Origin: Blastomussa wellsi
Lineage: Eukaryota > Cnidaria > Anthozoa > Scleractinia > Plerogyridae
Direction: 5' to 3'
Assembly (NCBI GenBank): GCA_947652115.1
Contig: OX393562.1
Coordinates: 23,697,576 to 23,761,575, forward strand
Length of the DNA: 64,000 bases
How positions within the stretch are numbered: position 1 is the stretch's first letter; each line of letters opens with the position of its first letter. This document shows positions 1 to 11,800 of this stretch, in pieces. A program made the position numbers and the translations under genes. Below the pieces are notes generated by a model that did not search any database, was not told where the DNA came from, and saw only the letters and a program-made list of their open reading frames with translations.

Positions 1-1239
1 TTGTGACTAAATGCCAATTCTAATTAACAAAGCTGTTTCTACCTGAAAATGAAAAACTCAGAGACTCAAAGGACGGTGCAGAATGCAACACCAAACGTGA
101 TTCCTAGCCTTTTCTTGACAGCGGTAACACGATACTTTTGTTTTTCTTCGAAATGTTGCAACATGATACTGTTTTTCCGCATCGCTGATTTTCAACACAA
201 AGCGTCAAATTTTGTGATTTATTAAACACGCACCAAAGTATTTTATCGAAAGACAATAAGCGGATCAAATGGAAAAAATGTATCTTTCGAAAGGGCTTTT
301 AAAACGTAGTACAGTTAGTACATTGTTCTCTGGTTGTTCCGAAATTTGGGCCGAAAATCCTGGTGAAAGATTTTGCATATTTAATTCATCTCCGAGAAAT
401 AGGGAACCAAAATTAAAGCTATCGTTACTTCAGTCAGAAACATTTTAAAATTCAGCATGGCTCTTATTCACAACTAACCGCGATCAAAAAACAATCCCTC
501 AACCCAAAGCCGCCAAAACAGACTGCTCGCAGCACGTAAAACTTCACATCCTCGTACCTTCTTCACCACCATGAAACTTTCCGAACAGTTTTCCGCTTAA
601 AACCCACACACGTTCTACGCCAGAGCTACATAAACACCGAGTGCTGGAAATAGAGACCACATGCCAACACCGCCCAATAAGGCCAAGTTTATACGAAAAT
701 AAAGATGGCCGTCCCTTGAATCCGAAACAAATATTGATACAAAATTAAACGTGCATACAAGCGGCAATTTCATTGGTTATCGATCGATAGCATCCTAATT
801 CTGATTGGTGTGAAATACATCGCTCGTCCATCCATCCATCCACTCAATAGCGACATACGTCCGTACGCCGACTAGGAGTTATTTTTTTTTTTGAAAAAAA
901 AAAAAAACTCAGTAAATCATTGGCTTTCGGTCTCCAGTGACAGATCATTTGGCCGATCCCTCACGTGGATCACATATTTTTTCAGCGTCACAGGCAAACC
1001 AAGCGCAGATGCGAGGATGTTACTAAAACTGGTAACGAGGAATGGGGAAACCAGAGTCTTGGAACGAGTGGTCAGCGGTTTTCTCCAGTGGGGGCTGGCA
1101 GCTGCCTTTGATCTTGCCGCTTTGCGTTCTCCATGATTGCCCCAGTAAAGAAATCTGTCAATCCTTCAAGAACAGTACAAGGCATGCGCAAAATAGTTGA
1201 ACAAAACAAAATCAACATGGCGGTCTGTTGCTGATCGGC
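1..1239. other. non-coding, no gene recognised
   Basis: No convincing exon or RNA gene is seen. The only local feature is a run of 11 T, one G and about 14 A at roughly 882-907, a homopolymer pair that could fold on itself. Short open frames here lack any recognisable protein pattern. Confidence 0.5.
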
Positions 1240-1455
1240 TACAGAAAAGAGATAATATAATTTGGTTTTATCAACTGGGTTGATAATGTCAATTGGCCAC
1301 CGTAAAGAGATTCAAGTGCTGACGTTTCGAGCGTTAGCCCTTCGTCATTCGCTCCGACGAAGGGCTAACGCTCGAAACGTCAGCACTTGAATCTCTTTAC
1401 GGTGGCCAATTGACATTATCAACCCAGTTGATAAAACCAAATTATATTGTTATAC

Positions 1456-1500
<45 letters not shown>

Positions 1501-1516
1501 CTATACAGAAAAGAGA
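1240..1516 (+). mobile_element. mini Penelope-like element: inverted terminal repeats only, with 13-bp target-site duplication
   Basis: A near-perfect palindrome of two arms (about 1253-1346 and 1355-1450) is followed by an extra tail (1451-1503). The arm and tail sequences are the same as the ends of the large PLE composite at 37752-40494. The element is bounded by a direct repeat TACAGAAAAGAGA at 1240-1252 and 1504-1516. It has no coding part. Only the right arm carries the tail, as in the large copy where only one arm carries it. PLEs are known to have direct or inverted terminal repeats (pLTRs) with a short one-sided extension, and this fits. The right arm holds a hammerhead-like fold (1347-1393). 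Confidence 0.82.
1347..1393 (+). ncRNA. hammerhead-like ribozyme in mini-PLE right arm
   Basis: This is the same fold as the copy at 40389-40436: a core CCGACGA, a helix II GGGC/GCUC with loop UAAC, then GAAA, then GUC. Helix I is GCU/AGC plus AUUC/GAAU, one pair shorter than in the large copy because the outermost G is changed. The mirror-image left arm has lost the first core C (AUGACGA), so it is probably inactive. Confidence 0.45.
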
Positions 1517-2817
1517 ATTCGCTGTTTGTTTTCGTCTCTTCGCCGTTAGCAACTTTTTGGTCGTAGTTCTGAAACAATTAAGATCCTTGGAATTAACCAT
1601 CAACTTTCTTTTAGTTTAGTATAGTAGTGTAAATTTTCTAAAACCAACGGACAAGTTGCGGGCTGAGTTTTTTCAGTGGAGAGTTGAGAATTGTCACATT
1701 TCGCTTTCACCGCGGCTTTGGGTTGCCATTGCGATTCTCATTCGTTTTTCAGAAAACAGAATCGTCGAGTTACAAGAGCACAAATCCTAAGGCCCGAAAT
1801 TATAAAGATCCCGGCTAAATAACTGTAAATATAAGCTTAGTTTGCTGTTAACTGTACTGTCAATGCCTGTTCGTCTTGTTTTAGTGTTTAGCTTACGTGC
1901 AAAACATAACCCTAAGTTGATGGAGTTCTTCCACTGGTTGAACGTCTGGTGGAGGACAGGAGAGGACCCACCCTTGTCTAACCGGAGCCTGTTCACAGTC
2001 TAGCCTCACAGCGTTTTTCTTTATTTGTTGGAATTCCAATCTCCAAATAAAAAGAGCACGCGTGACAGAAAAGAAAGGAATTACATGTAATTTCAGTTAA
2101 TAAAATTGTAGCTTTTCAAACCCTCTACACGTTTTACGTGCCTACATTTAATTTAATAAATTATACTACATATTGTATCCAAGCTCTTATCTTGGTCTTA
2201 AACTTCTTTGCCAACTATAATCACAATAAAATAAGTCTATAAAATTCTATAATTCGATATAAAAACAACTCTTCATTATAACCAATCAGCAAGTGCCTGC
2301 ACTATGCCGTATAGCAGCACAATTAACTGCCTAAAAATATATTCATTCACGACCTTAATAGATGCGTGAAGCACGCAAAGCAGTCCCGAAAGTTGATTAC
2401 AATACGCAGCCGTTTGATGTATTTTCTCGACAGCGTACATGTAAAATGCCTTTTGAATTTTTAGTTTCTCATAAAATTGTTAGTTTACACTCTAGAGAAT
2501 CGTATGTTTTTGCCAACTGTCGAAAAAAAAAATCAGACTTTGATATATACGCAAGTTAGTTAGTTCTCTCCGCGCCATGAGGCGCATAAGGGATATATAC
2601 GCAAACCACCAAACTATTCAGCCATAGATCGTGTCCCAGATGAAACACATTCTACTACAACTTGAGTGTTAAGCTGTACATGTGTATTATCACCGTGGTA
2701 TTATTAGTTCTAAAATTTAGAGAAATCATGATACTCAAACAGAAAGCCGGAGCACTTGATGCAAAAGTACCCCAGGATTACGAGTTAGCGTATAAGGTCG
2801 CTGCACTCAGATCCAAT
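1517..2817. other. non-coding, AT-rich, no gene recognised
   Basis: I see no splice-compatible exons, RNA genes or bounded elements here. The stretch lies downstream of the 3' end of the minus-strand dioxygenase gene and may contain its 3' UTR. Confidence 0.4.
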
Positions 2818-5800
2818 TCAAAACTTGTATGTTGAATGCAGTTGGTGATATATCCAATCCCTTGCTCTGATTGGTGGATATTTGTTAGAGCCATCCAAAC
2901 ACGTGATCATTGTGTCGTCATCCGGGTCATAAAATAACACAAGAGAGCGGCGAGGAACACGGCGTTTGATTTCAACTTCTGGTATCAGCACACGGTGAAC
3001 CTGAAAGGGAAAAGGAAAGAACGTTAATACTGCTAGTGGCTGCCTTTGGCCAATACACACGCCTATCCTATGGAGATGGAATAGAGAAAAAATATTTACG
3101 CAGATAAACAATGAAAGTAGGTGAATTTTCAGGTCAGTGAAAAATGATGACGATGAAATCAAATGTTCATTTGTCACAAGCGTGGGGCAAAGAAAGAATC
3201 TTAGTCCGCGACAGGACTCATGACCTCCCAGATCTAACCAACCGAGCTACGGAGGAATCTTGGTGAGCTGGCCTGCCTCATACCAGGTTCACATGTGACA
3301 CGAGTTGGAAAGTTCACCATCTGGAGCTACGTTACGATATTTTTGAGTCATTTTTTGTGACGAAGCAAATTAGAATAGTCTGCAAATTATAACAATTGTC
3401 ATGAAGCTCTTCGAAACCTCTAATTTCATTGAGTCTTGATACCATGAAGCTCTATTGTTTTATGGCTAGGTCCATTGTTACTGTTGTTTGTATGTAATTT
3501 TCCCAACCAATCCTATGAGACGTTCCGGAGAGCTCCGTGGCGACCCAATTACAAGGAAGAACACCAATTATGCAAAGAGGTGACAGTAAACCATAAAGGA
3601 ACATACATGTAGTTGGTTGAATATAGAGAAGTTTGAGACGGATTACAAGTGACGCGAATATGAAACACAAGCCATGACATCACGCATGAATAAATACAAC
3701 TCTTTGTAAACCATAACTGAACAGTTCCTGTTTTTACGTTAACGATATTGTTTGCATTATTTTTGTTTCTTATTACAAAATTAAGAGTTAAAGAGTCAGC
3801 TTAAAAAATTATATTTATTTCCCTCAGCTTCCAAGCTACAACTACCAGTTTTGAAGTATCTTTATTATTTTACAGTTCACATACCACAGACTTTAATTTG
3901 TCCGCTGTCCATCTCTGCATTAAGTCGTCAATGTTCACCAGTACTGTACCTTTCATAGGTGTGGCAGGTACAAATTGTCCATTTACGTTAGTTACCTGAA
4001 ACAGATCAATAATATTTTACTTAGTGTATTGATTTCAATATGATTTCTCCAATAGCGACAAGTCAAGAATGCGCACAGCCAATCGGATATAAGGCGAACA
4101 CAACGGGCCAAAAAAAAGGAAAGACAAGCAAGGGCATGAAAGAGAGCCTTCCCAGTGAGACCTTCCTTACCAGAATATCGTTTCCACTGAGACTCAGTGG
4201 AAACAATGACGAACACACGCGTTGTCAAACAGTACACAGCCCTAGGCTCCTTGACAGCCACGGGAAACAGAAAGTATGCAAACCGTCTTGCCCAACCGAA
4301 GGCAAAAACTTAACTTTTTTAAAGTTTCATATTAAAACATACTACTCCATCCCTGTAGCTTGGCCCACCTCCCACCCCCAGCATTATGGTAAGGTCAGCC
4401 TTACAATTCCTGGCACCCAGCTTCAACCCCTGAGGAACTCCATCCGACGTATGAAATCATTAGGTTAAGCCATCTCGAAGGCAACAAAATATGTGCTTCT
4501 TCGACTAACCTCAAGTCCGCCGACATCATCTTGAATCAGTAGCGTAATTCCACCATAATCTGTATGTTCTCCACAACGTATCTGCCCTGGCTTCACTTGA
4601 CTGATATCTGGTATCATTGGGTAGTAATTATATCGCAACTGAGCACCGCCCACTGATGTTCCCTTCTTCTCAAAGGCATATTCAAATGTCTCAGGCTCCT
4701 GTTTGAAAAAGTACTTGTAAGACATGCTGCATGTACTACTGCTAAACGCGAAATTTGTCTATACTATCACTGTTGTCACTTCGATGCAGCAGCGCGCTAC
4801 ATGACAAAGATAGCAATTCAGCTAGGAGAAAACATTGTGCCATGTGTGTTCTTCCTAGTAGCGTACAACATGTACAAGGAAGCGACAACAATAAAATTAT
4901 ACTTCGTTATTTTCCACTAGTACCTGGCAAGAGTATACCTGCCAACATTTTCTTATCCAAAGGTGTGAGACCTTTTACCCTGGAGTAGCCTGGATTTCCG
5001 AAGATGCCAAGATGATTTCCGAATATGGACGAAGATTTCCGAAGATGTACAAAGGTTTCCGGTGACATTCCGCAAACCATAAGGATCGCGGCCTCTGAGT
5101 ACGAGATGAATGTCACAGCGACCCAGCGATTCATCCCCAGTGTCTTTGCTTTCAAAAATTAGAAATTTCGAGGGAAAGAATAGTCATTTATTCATTTTAC
5201 ATAAAATTTTCGTTTCTAGAATTGTTTGGAGTTCACATATTTTTTAAAATGTGTTATTTATGAGAATTTGGTTCATAGGTGAGCTGGAGTGAAATCAAAG
5301 TTTTCAGCCTAAAGGCGTGAGAGTTGGCAGGTGTACAAGGGCTTTACTTGAAAGAGTCAACTGATCAAAAATATAATTATGAACGATTATTCACAGAGTG
5401 GCAGCTTTAGCTGATAGACCTTCGGGCCTCCCGTTTTTGGAGTTAACAAATTAAAAGAGCCCAGTGCTTTAAACTGCAAGTTACTGATAACCTTGTTAAT
5501 GAGAAAAGTGCAGTGACAGCCATTGATCACCTGCCTGTGCACGACTGGGTGTATCGACTTTGAGTCCTCACTGGATTGTTGTGCTAAAAACACTTAATTA
5601 GAAAGTTTAAGGCTTGTTGATTGACTGAGGTGGGTTTAACATGTTCAGATTAATTTCAATATTTGAATCCCAAAACAAACATTGTAGTCAAACCACTCAC
5701 TGAACATGGTAACTTGCTAGAGCTAGCAAATTTGAACTGAAAGTTGCATGTTGCTCGAGCAAACTGTCAATCAGAATTGGAAGATTGCATCACAGCATTG

Positions 5801-8800
5801 CAGAGTTCCCATCAATGGAACATCTCGTTTGACTGGAAGAGTTCAAAATAATTATTAGTTCGGACATACCATCTTAAGACCAATAGCCATGGCAGAGAGC
5901 ATCCTTGAACCAAGGTCTGTTACGTACTTAAAAATAGTCTTCACTGCGTTGTGGAAGTTTGGTACTTCAGCATCAGGCCATTCCTGTTATGAATGATTAC
6001 AGATTAATTCATTTCTTTGGTTATAAGCAATACTAAGTAAATACCTTCTAAGGAGGTAAATAGAAAAAAAATCTATCTACCCCATCCCCCACCCTCCTCC
6101 CCTCCCCAAAAAAAATGAAATCTAGAAGCCTTCATCTTTTATTTTCAGCATTTTTCATCAATCTTGTTCAAGTGTCAAATGGTACTTTTTAATTGTTTTT
6201 CAGATACTAGGCCATAATAAAGAGGTAAATATTTGCTCTCTGAACTTGAGATTTAGCATCCATTGTTGATATTAGAGAGATAATAATATTATGTGAGAAT
6301 TTTGTTGTGACATGGAAAACTGTAGATCTGCATTAAAGAGGTGTCCGTATTAACTGTAAGGAGAAGTTTGATTCAACGTAAAATCTAGACAAGGCAGGTG
6401 CTTGAAGCTGCCCTTGCAAGCTACAGCCCAGAGGTATGTGTACTTTAGTGCCGCTTACTGCCTGTAATGGGAATGGCTTACTTTCCAACCTCTACTGGCA
6501 CATGGTGGATCCAGAAAATCCCTTGATAGGGGTTCAAACTTTGATTCCAAGCTGAGATATATAATTATATTTTATTCTAGAGCCACTTGCAGCTTAAAGC
6601 ATGACCTCTGATCTGATCTTACCATGGTCACCCAACAAACAAGTCATAATTAGCCAATCATGGAGGCAGCATGGCCAAGTGGTTAGAGCGCTGGATTGAA
6701 ATCCATAAGTCGCGGGTTCGAGTCCCGTTCTGTCCACTAGCTGGTGTTGTTCTCGGTAGCCACGAGTTCAACTCCTCGGCTGCCCTTGTACATGTAAATA
6801 GCCAACTGGTCTGCCTCCTACCAGTTGGGATTCTTAACCTTGTTATGTTTATTTACAATATTTGTCTGTTTGTTTACATTGGCCCTGAAAAGCCACATTG
6901 GGGAGTGGTCAATTAAGTTATTATTATTATCATGGCACAAGATTCTGGTTGATGGTCACACTTCCTTGAAATGTTTTCAGCAGGGACATACATGTACATT
7001 TTGAAAGAATTATTAATTTTGAATTCATAGTATGCTGTTTCCAAAAAAGCTGGACAAATAAAACAAAACAAACAAATGCTAGATTCCGTAAAGTTGTCCA
7101 CCAAGTCTTTGAATTGTAATTATTTTGTTAATTGAATCTAAGCCAGATCTTCAACAGAATCATCTAAACAACATCAACACAACAAACCAAGCTTAAGTTA
7201 AATAAAATATATAGCACTGAAATCCTAGTTCCAGCTGCATTTCAACTTGTAAATTCAGACAGATTTTAGGGCCAATTGCATAAAATACCTAAGCTTGAAG
7301 CTTTGAGAATTCAAAACAATTTTTCAGTCTGTAAATTAACACATAATGCCAGATGGTACATAGAGTACCTTGCCACCATAGATAAATTCATCTTCAATGT
7401 ATATTTGTCTAGCAACAATTTTTCAGCAGTTCTCTGTAGCTGTAAAACAATGCATGTCCATGAATAAAACCCAAGGAAAAGAAGAGCCTGGCAAGGGCTG
7501 ACAACAGCTGCAACAGGCAGACCTTTTATACCAATTTGTACTCTATGATTGGCTAAGTTATGAAAAACTATATTATGTGGTCTTGATAAGACATCGCACT
7601 GTAACATTCAGATACATGCATACATTTTTTACAGTGCGGCGCGCCTTAGTGTGGCTACCCAACAAACTTTTTTGACATGTTATAATTAGCCAATCAGAGA
7701 GCTTGAATTTGTTTAAGCTGTCCCACCTCCTTGCAATGTTCAAAGCTGTTGACACAAAGCAGGACAACTCAAACAAATTCACACTCTGATTGGCTAACTT
7801 GTCAAAAAAGTTTGTTGGGCGGCCACACTAAGGTGCATCACGCTGTAGGACTTCTAAAGTATACTCTTTGAGTGCAGCAATTGCTGGTGCAAATTTAGGA
7901 GAATTGAACTTACAAAATCGTCATCCTCCAGAATCGACACATCAAATGACTCTTTTAGATCTCCAGGTCTCTGTAAATTAGTGCTGCATAATTCACAACA
8001 GAAAAAAGTTTCAACAACTGTCTGGAGAGAACAGAACTCAAACTACAGTATGGTACTTACAAAACATTTTGCCAGGATGAATTTGGTGCAGGAATTTTGC
8101 ATTATAATCTTAATACAAATTTGTAGTTATAACACACAGGCAACCAGACCCAAAAATGCAGAGGATCTGACTGATGGCAAGTAATTCAAAGGTTTAGGAA
8201 TTTTATGGGTAATTATAATTATAAAGTGAGCACTGCTGTGGGTCACACAAACCTCACATCTATGTGACTCACATGACTGCTTTCACAAGCCTTCACTAAC
8301 CATGCTTCTTAATTAACAGTAAAAACATATAGTAAACTAATTTAATAAATAACCCATTTTCAAGCTTGTTGTCATCACTTTACTAAATCTAATAAGTCTT
8401 ATAATTATAATTATCATACATTTGCATCATTTTTAATCTGATGACAAAGGAAAAATAAATACAGAGGAAACCTAGCGAGATTCTCAGCAAGTTCTTGGCC
8501 AGCAACATTTTCGTATGGCTCGCCCAGATTGATCACCATGAATCTCATCGATCTGTGGCGAGATCTAGACATTGGTGAGACCTTCGCAAGATGGTGGTGA
8601 GAACATGGCGCGATCAGTAACATTTTTGCACGGGTGGGTATTGAGGAAACATTATAAAAACCAGACTGCTTATAAAAAGTTTGAGAGGGAGAGGTGAAGA
8701 ATTGAAATCTAACACAACTTCAAATGAGAATTTTTTAGACTATATGACAAACCCCCCCCCCCCCCCCCATGGTGGATGACAGGGGGCAGCAACGGGTAAA

Positions 8801-11800
8801 GAGTTGGTATTTTCATATTTTCTTCCCATACGGGCAGCATATTGTCTTTCTAATGGGAGAGTAACATAAACACTGAAAATCTGCATGGTAAAACACGACC
8901 CACCTACATTAGCATCAGCTAGCTACCTGTGGGTATGTCAAACTTTTGTAACAGTATTTATTAGAAAAATTAATAAAGAAAGAAAAGTTGTGAAAGTGAA
9001 AAAAGTGTTTGACTGGGTCAAATTACCTTACTCATAACGTTTTATTTTGAAAATGTAAAAATTTGGGTTGGTCGGACAATGCTAAACAAAGAAAAAAGGA
9101 GATGGTCTCATGGGCAATAAATGTAAGACACAAAGCATAAATCAATTAATACAAACACCTTTCTCTTTCAAGCTCATCCCAGCCATTTTTTGTAGTCCCA
9201 GTTTTTTTGGTGTACTTCTGCTTTATATCAAGACTTAAGTTGAAAAACTTGTCGTAAGTCTCAAAAGTTGAATCAATCTGCAATATTAAAAAAAGGATTA
9301 CTTAGTCTGCTCAACGAGAGTTTCTGTCAAAAGAGTCTCCTCATAATCATCGCTGGCATTGTGAAATCAAATGTGAATGTTTCAAAAATTAGTGTTGAAC
9401 AGAGATCTCATGATTGTGCCAGTACATTCCTGGTACTATTTTGTTGGACTGCATGGGGCAGGGAAGAAGAGAAAGAAAATTGAGTGATAGCTGTATGTAC
9501 TTTTTATATTCAGCCCCTAATCTTTCCTTAGTGCTTCCTACATATGGCTACTCCCTTATGCAATGAACAAATGAATATTAAAGTGCGACTGTGATCAAAT
9601 CTTTACACCTTTAAGGGAAGCCTGCAGTGCTCCATGTAAGATTAATGTTCTCAAATATCTTCAGTAGTTCCTGAGATATTTAAGTTTAAAAAATGGATAA
9701 AATATGTAAATTAGGAGGCTGACAACATCATCTACTAAACCCAATTTTATATCAAGTAATTAAATAGGGCTGCTTCGGTAGTTTTGTACAGAGAAAACTG
9801 AAACTTGACACACGAATAGATCTACAGGCGACACAGCTAGAGTTATAATTAAATCCTGTCTCCATGGTAGCACACTTTTTACTAATCTCCTCAAATCTGT
9901 TTTCAGTATTTGAGTGATATTTAGTCCAGAAAAATTAAACCAGGCCAAGGAACCCATCTAACACATAAAGGTGCTTGTGAGATCATGTGGAGCTGGAGTC
10001 ATTGAGAAATATCAAAATGGCCAAAATAGCCTTAAACACTGGGAGGTCTGGGACCCAGTATGTTGCCATGGTAACAAAGTTGTTGATCCCATATTGCATA
10101 ACTCAAAGATATGATGCAAAGAATCAAGCATTTTTAATACAAACTGGGTGGGGTATGTTTTGTTCATACTAACACACTGTATATTTGATTACGGTATTTA
10201 AAATTTGGTTGAGTCTATGACATCATCACTTAGTCATCACAATCTCTGTATTGAAAAAAGTAAGCAACAGTTTTTTCTGATGCAGACTACATTTTAATGC
10301 TTAATAAAATGGCTTAGACTGGAGACATGCGAATTTCATCAGTGGCGCTTTAAGGCATATTTTTCACTTCCTCCGCCTGGATCACATCACCTTGAGACTT
10401 CCTATGGAACGGGTTGGACACCTCACTAAGGAATGCTGAATCACTACCTGCTTTTAAACGTGGCCTGTCCAAAGTTATCTTTGATTCTTAACGACATTCT
10501 ATATTTGTTAATTAATAATTGTATTTATTCTTTTAAATGTAATTAAATGCAATTTAATGGAGTTAACAACAAAGAGCGCTTGCGTTCCCTTGGAGTCAGC
10601 GGTGTCAGCACGTATGCGCATGCGTCAATGCCATGTGCTTTCAGCTTGTAGCGTAGCATTCCAGGAGGCGTTCCGTTTAGCGTTCCATCTTGGCGTAGCG
10701 TGGCAGCTCGATGCCCTGGCAGTTCTTCTATCAGCGTTACAGTTTCTTCGAGTCCTTTTTCCTGTTTTTGTGCCGTTATTTTGGCTTGTTTTTCTTTTTT
10801 TTTTCCGCGTACTCTATGAGTCAGCTTTCGGGGCGATCGACGAATAACAGCGCCGCCGCCATGTTGGATTCTTCGCAGTTGGAGACTTCATCAGGAGTTT
10901 CTTCTTCAGTGGCAAGTTCCGTGGTTTCGTCGGCTCCGGTAACCTCGCCCCCATCCTTTGTGCTGTCGGCTCAGGATCTTTCGCAAGCTTTCTCTCGGGC
11001 GCTCGGGGATTCGCTGCCTCAAATTCTCGCAGCCGTACAAAACCAAACGAGTCAGCTGTCTGCTTCGAACGTCACCACAATGGGAAGCATGCCGTCGAGC
11101 ACGTGCACACCTTCGCCGTCCTTCCTTGTTAGTTCTTCGCCAGGTTTTGCTGCTGGGCCATCGCCAGGTAATTCTGTTGTACCTTCGTTTATTTCAACCT
11201 ACTGTACCTTAAGCAATTCGTCGCTTTCACGTCCATCGTTGTTTGGTTCCTACGGTGCCTCGAGCGGAGCGCTTCCCGCCACCGGCCAGTTTTTCTCTCC
11301 ACCGCCCCCTGCATCCACCGGGGTGCACTCGGCCTCTTCGTTGCTTCACAAGCCTTTTGTCGTCGGCCCAGGGTATTCGCCAATCCCGGAGAAGCTGGTG
11401 TCGAAAATAAAGGCCGGGCAGTTCGTTGAGCTGGCGGACTTGCTACCCGAAAATGTCAAGGCCCAGGATACGGACCCCCAAGCGTACTTGGATGGAAACC
11501 TGCTCATCGCTTCCAAGAAAAGGGTTCGAGAAATAACAGACATTGTAACTTGGGTGGAAGCCTTTACAGTGTACATGTGGATCTTCTGTTGTTCCTACCC
11601 AGCCAGATGGCAAGACATGACCCAGTACAAGCTATTGATTTTGTAGACCGCTCGCCGGTTCTCCGGCAAGGCCTGGCTTCATTATGACACAGCCTTCCGT
11701 AAAGATGCGGCGGCGTCAGGTCTGTCTGACTGGTCCCGTATGAACAGTGACCTCTACAACTTTCACACGTGCTCGCCACAACAACAGCATCAGTTACCTA

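Noticed and set aside
4040..4468. 142-codon plus-strand frame inside the minus-strand dioxygenase gene
   Set aside because: It overlaps an intron of that gene on the opposite strand and has low-complexity, non-family-like sequence.
11346..11779. Antisense frames within the retrotransposon gag
   Set aside because: They are shadows of the sense gag frame, which explains the composition.
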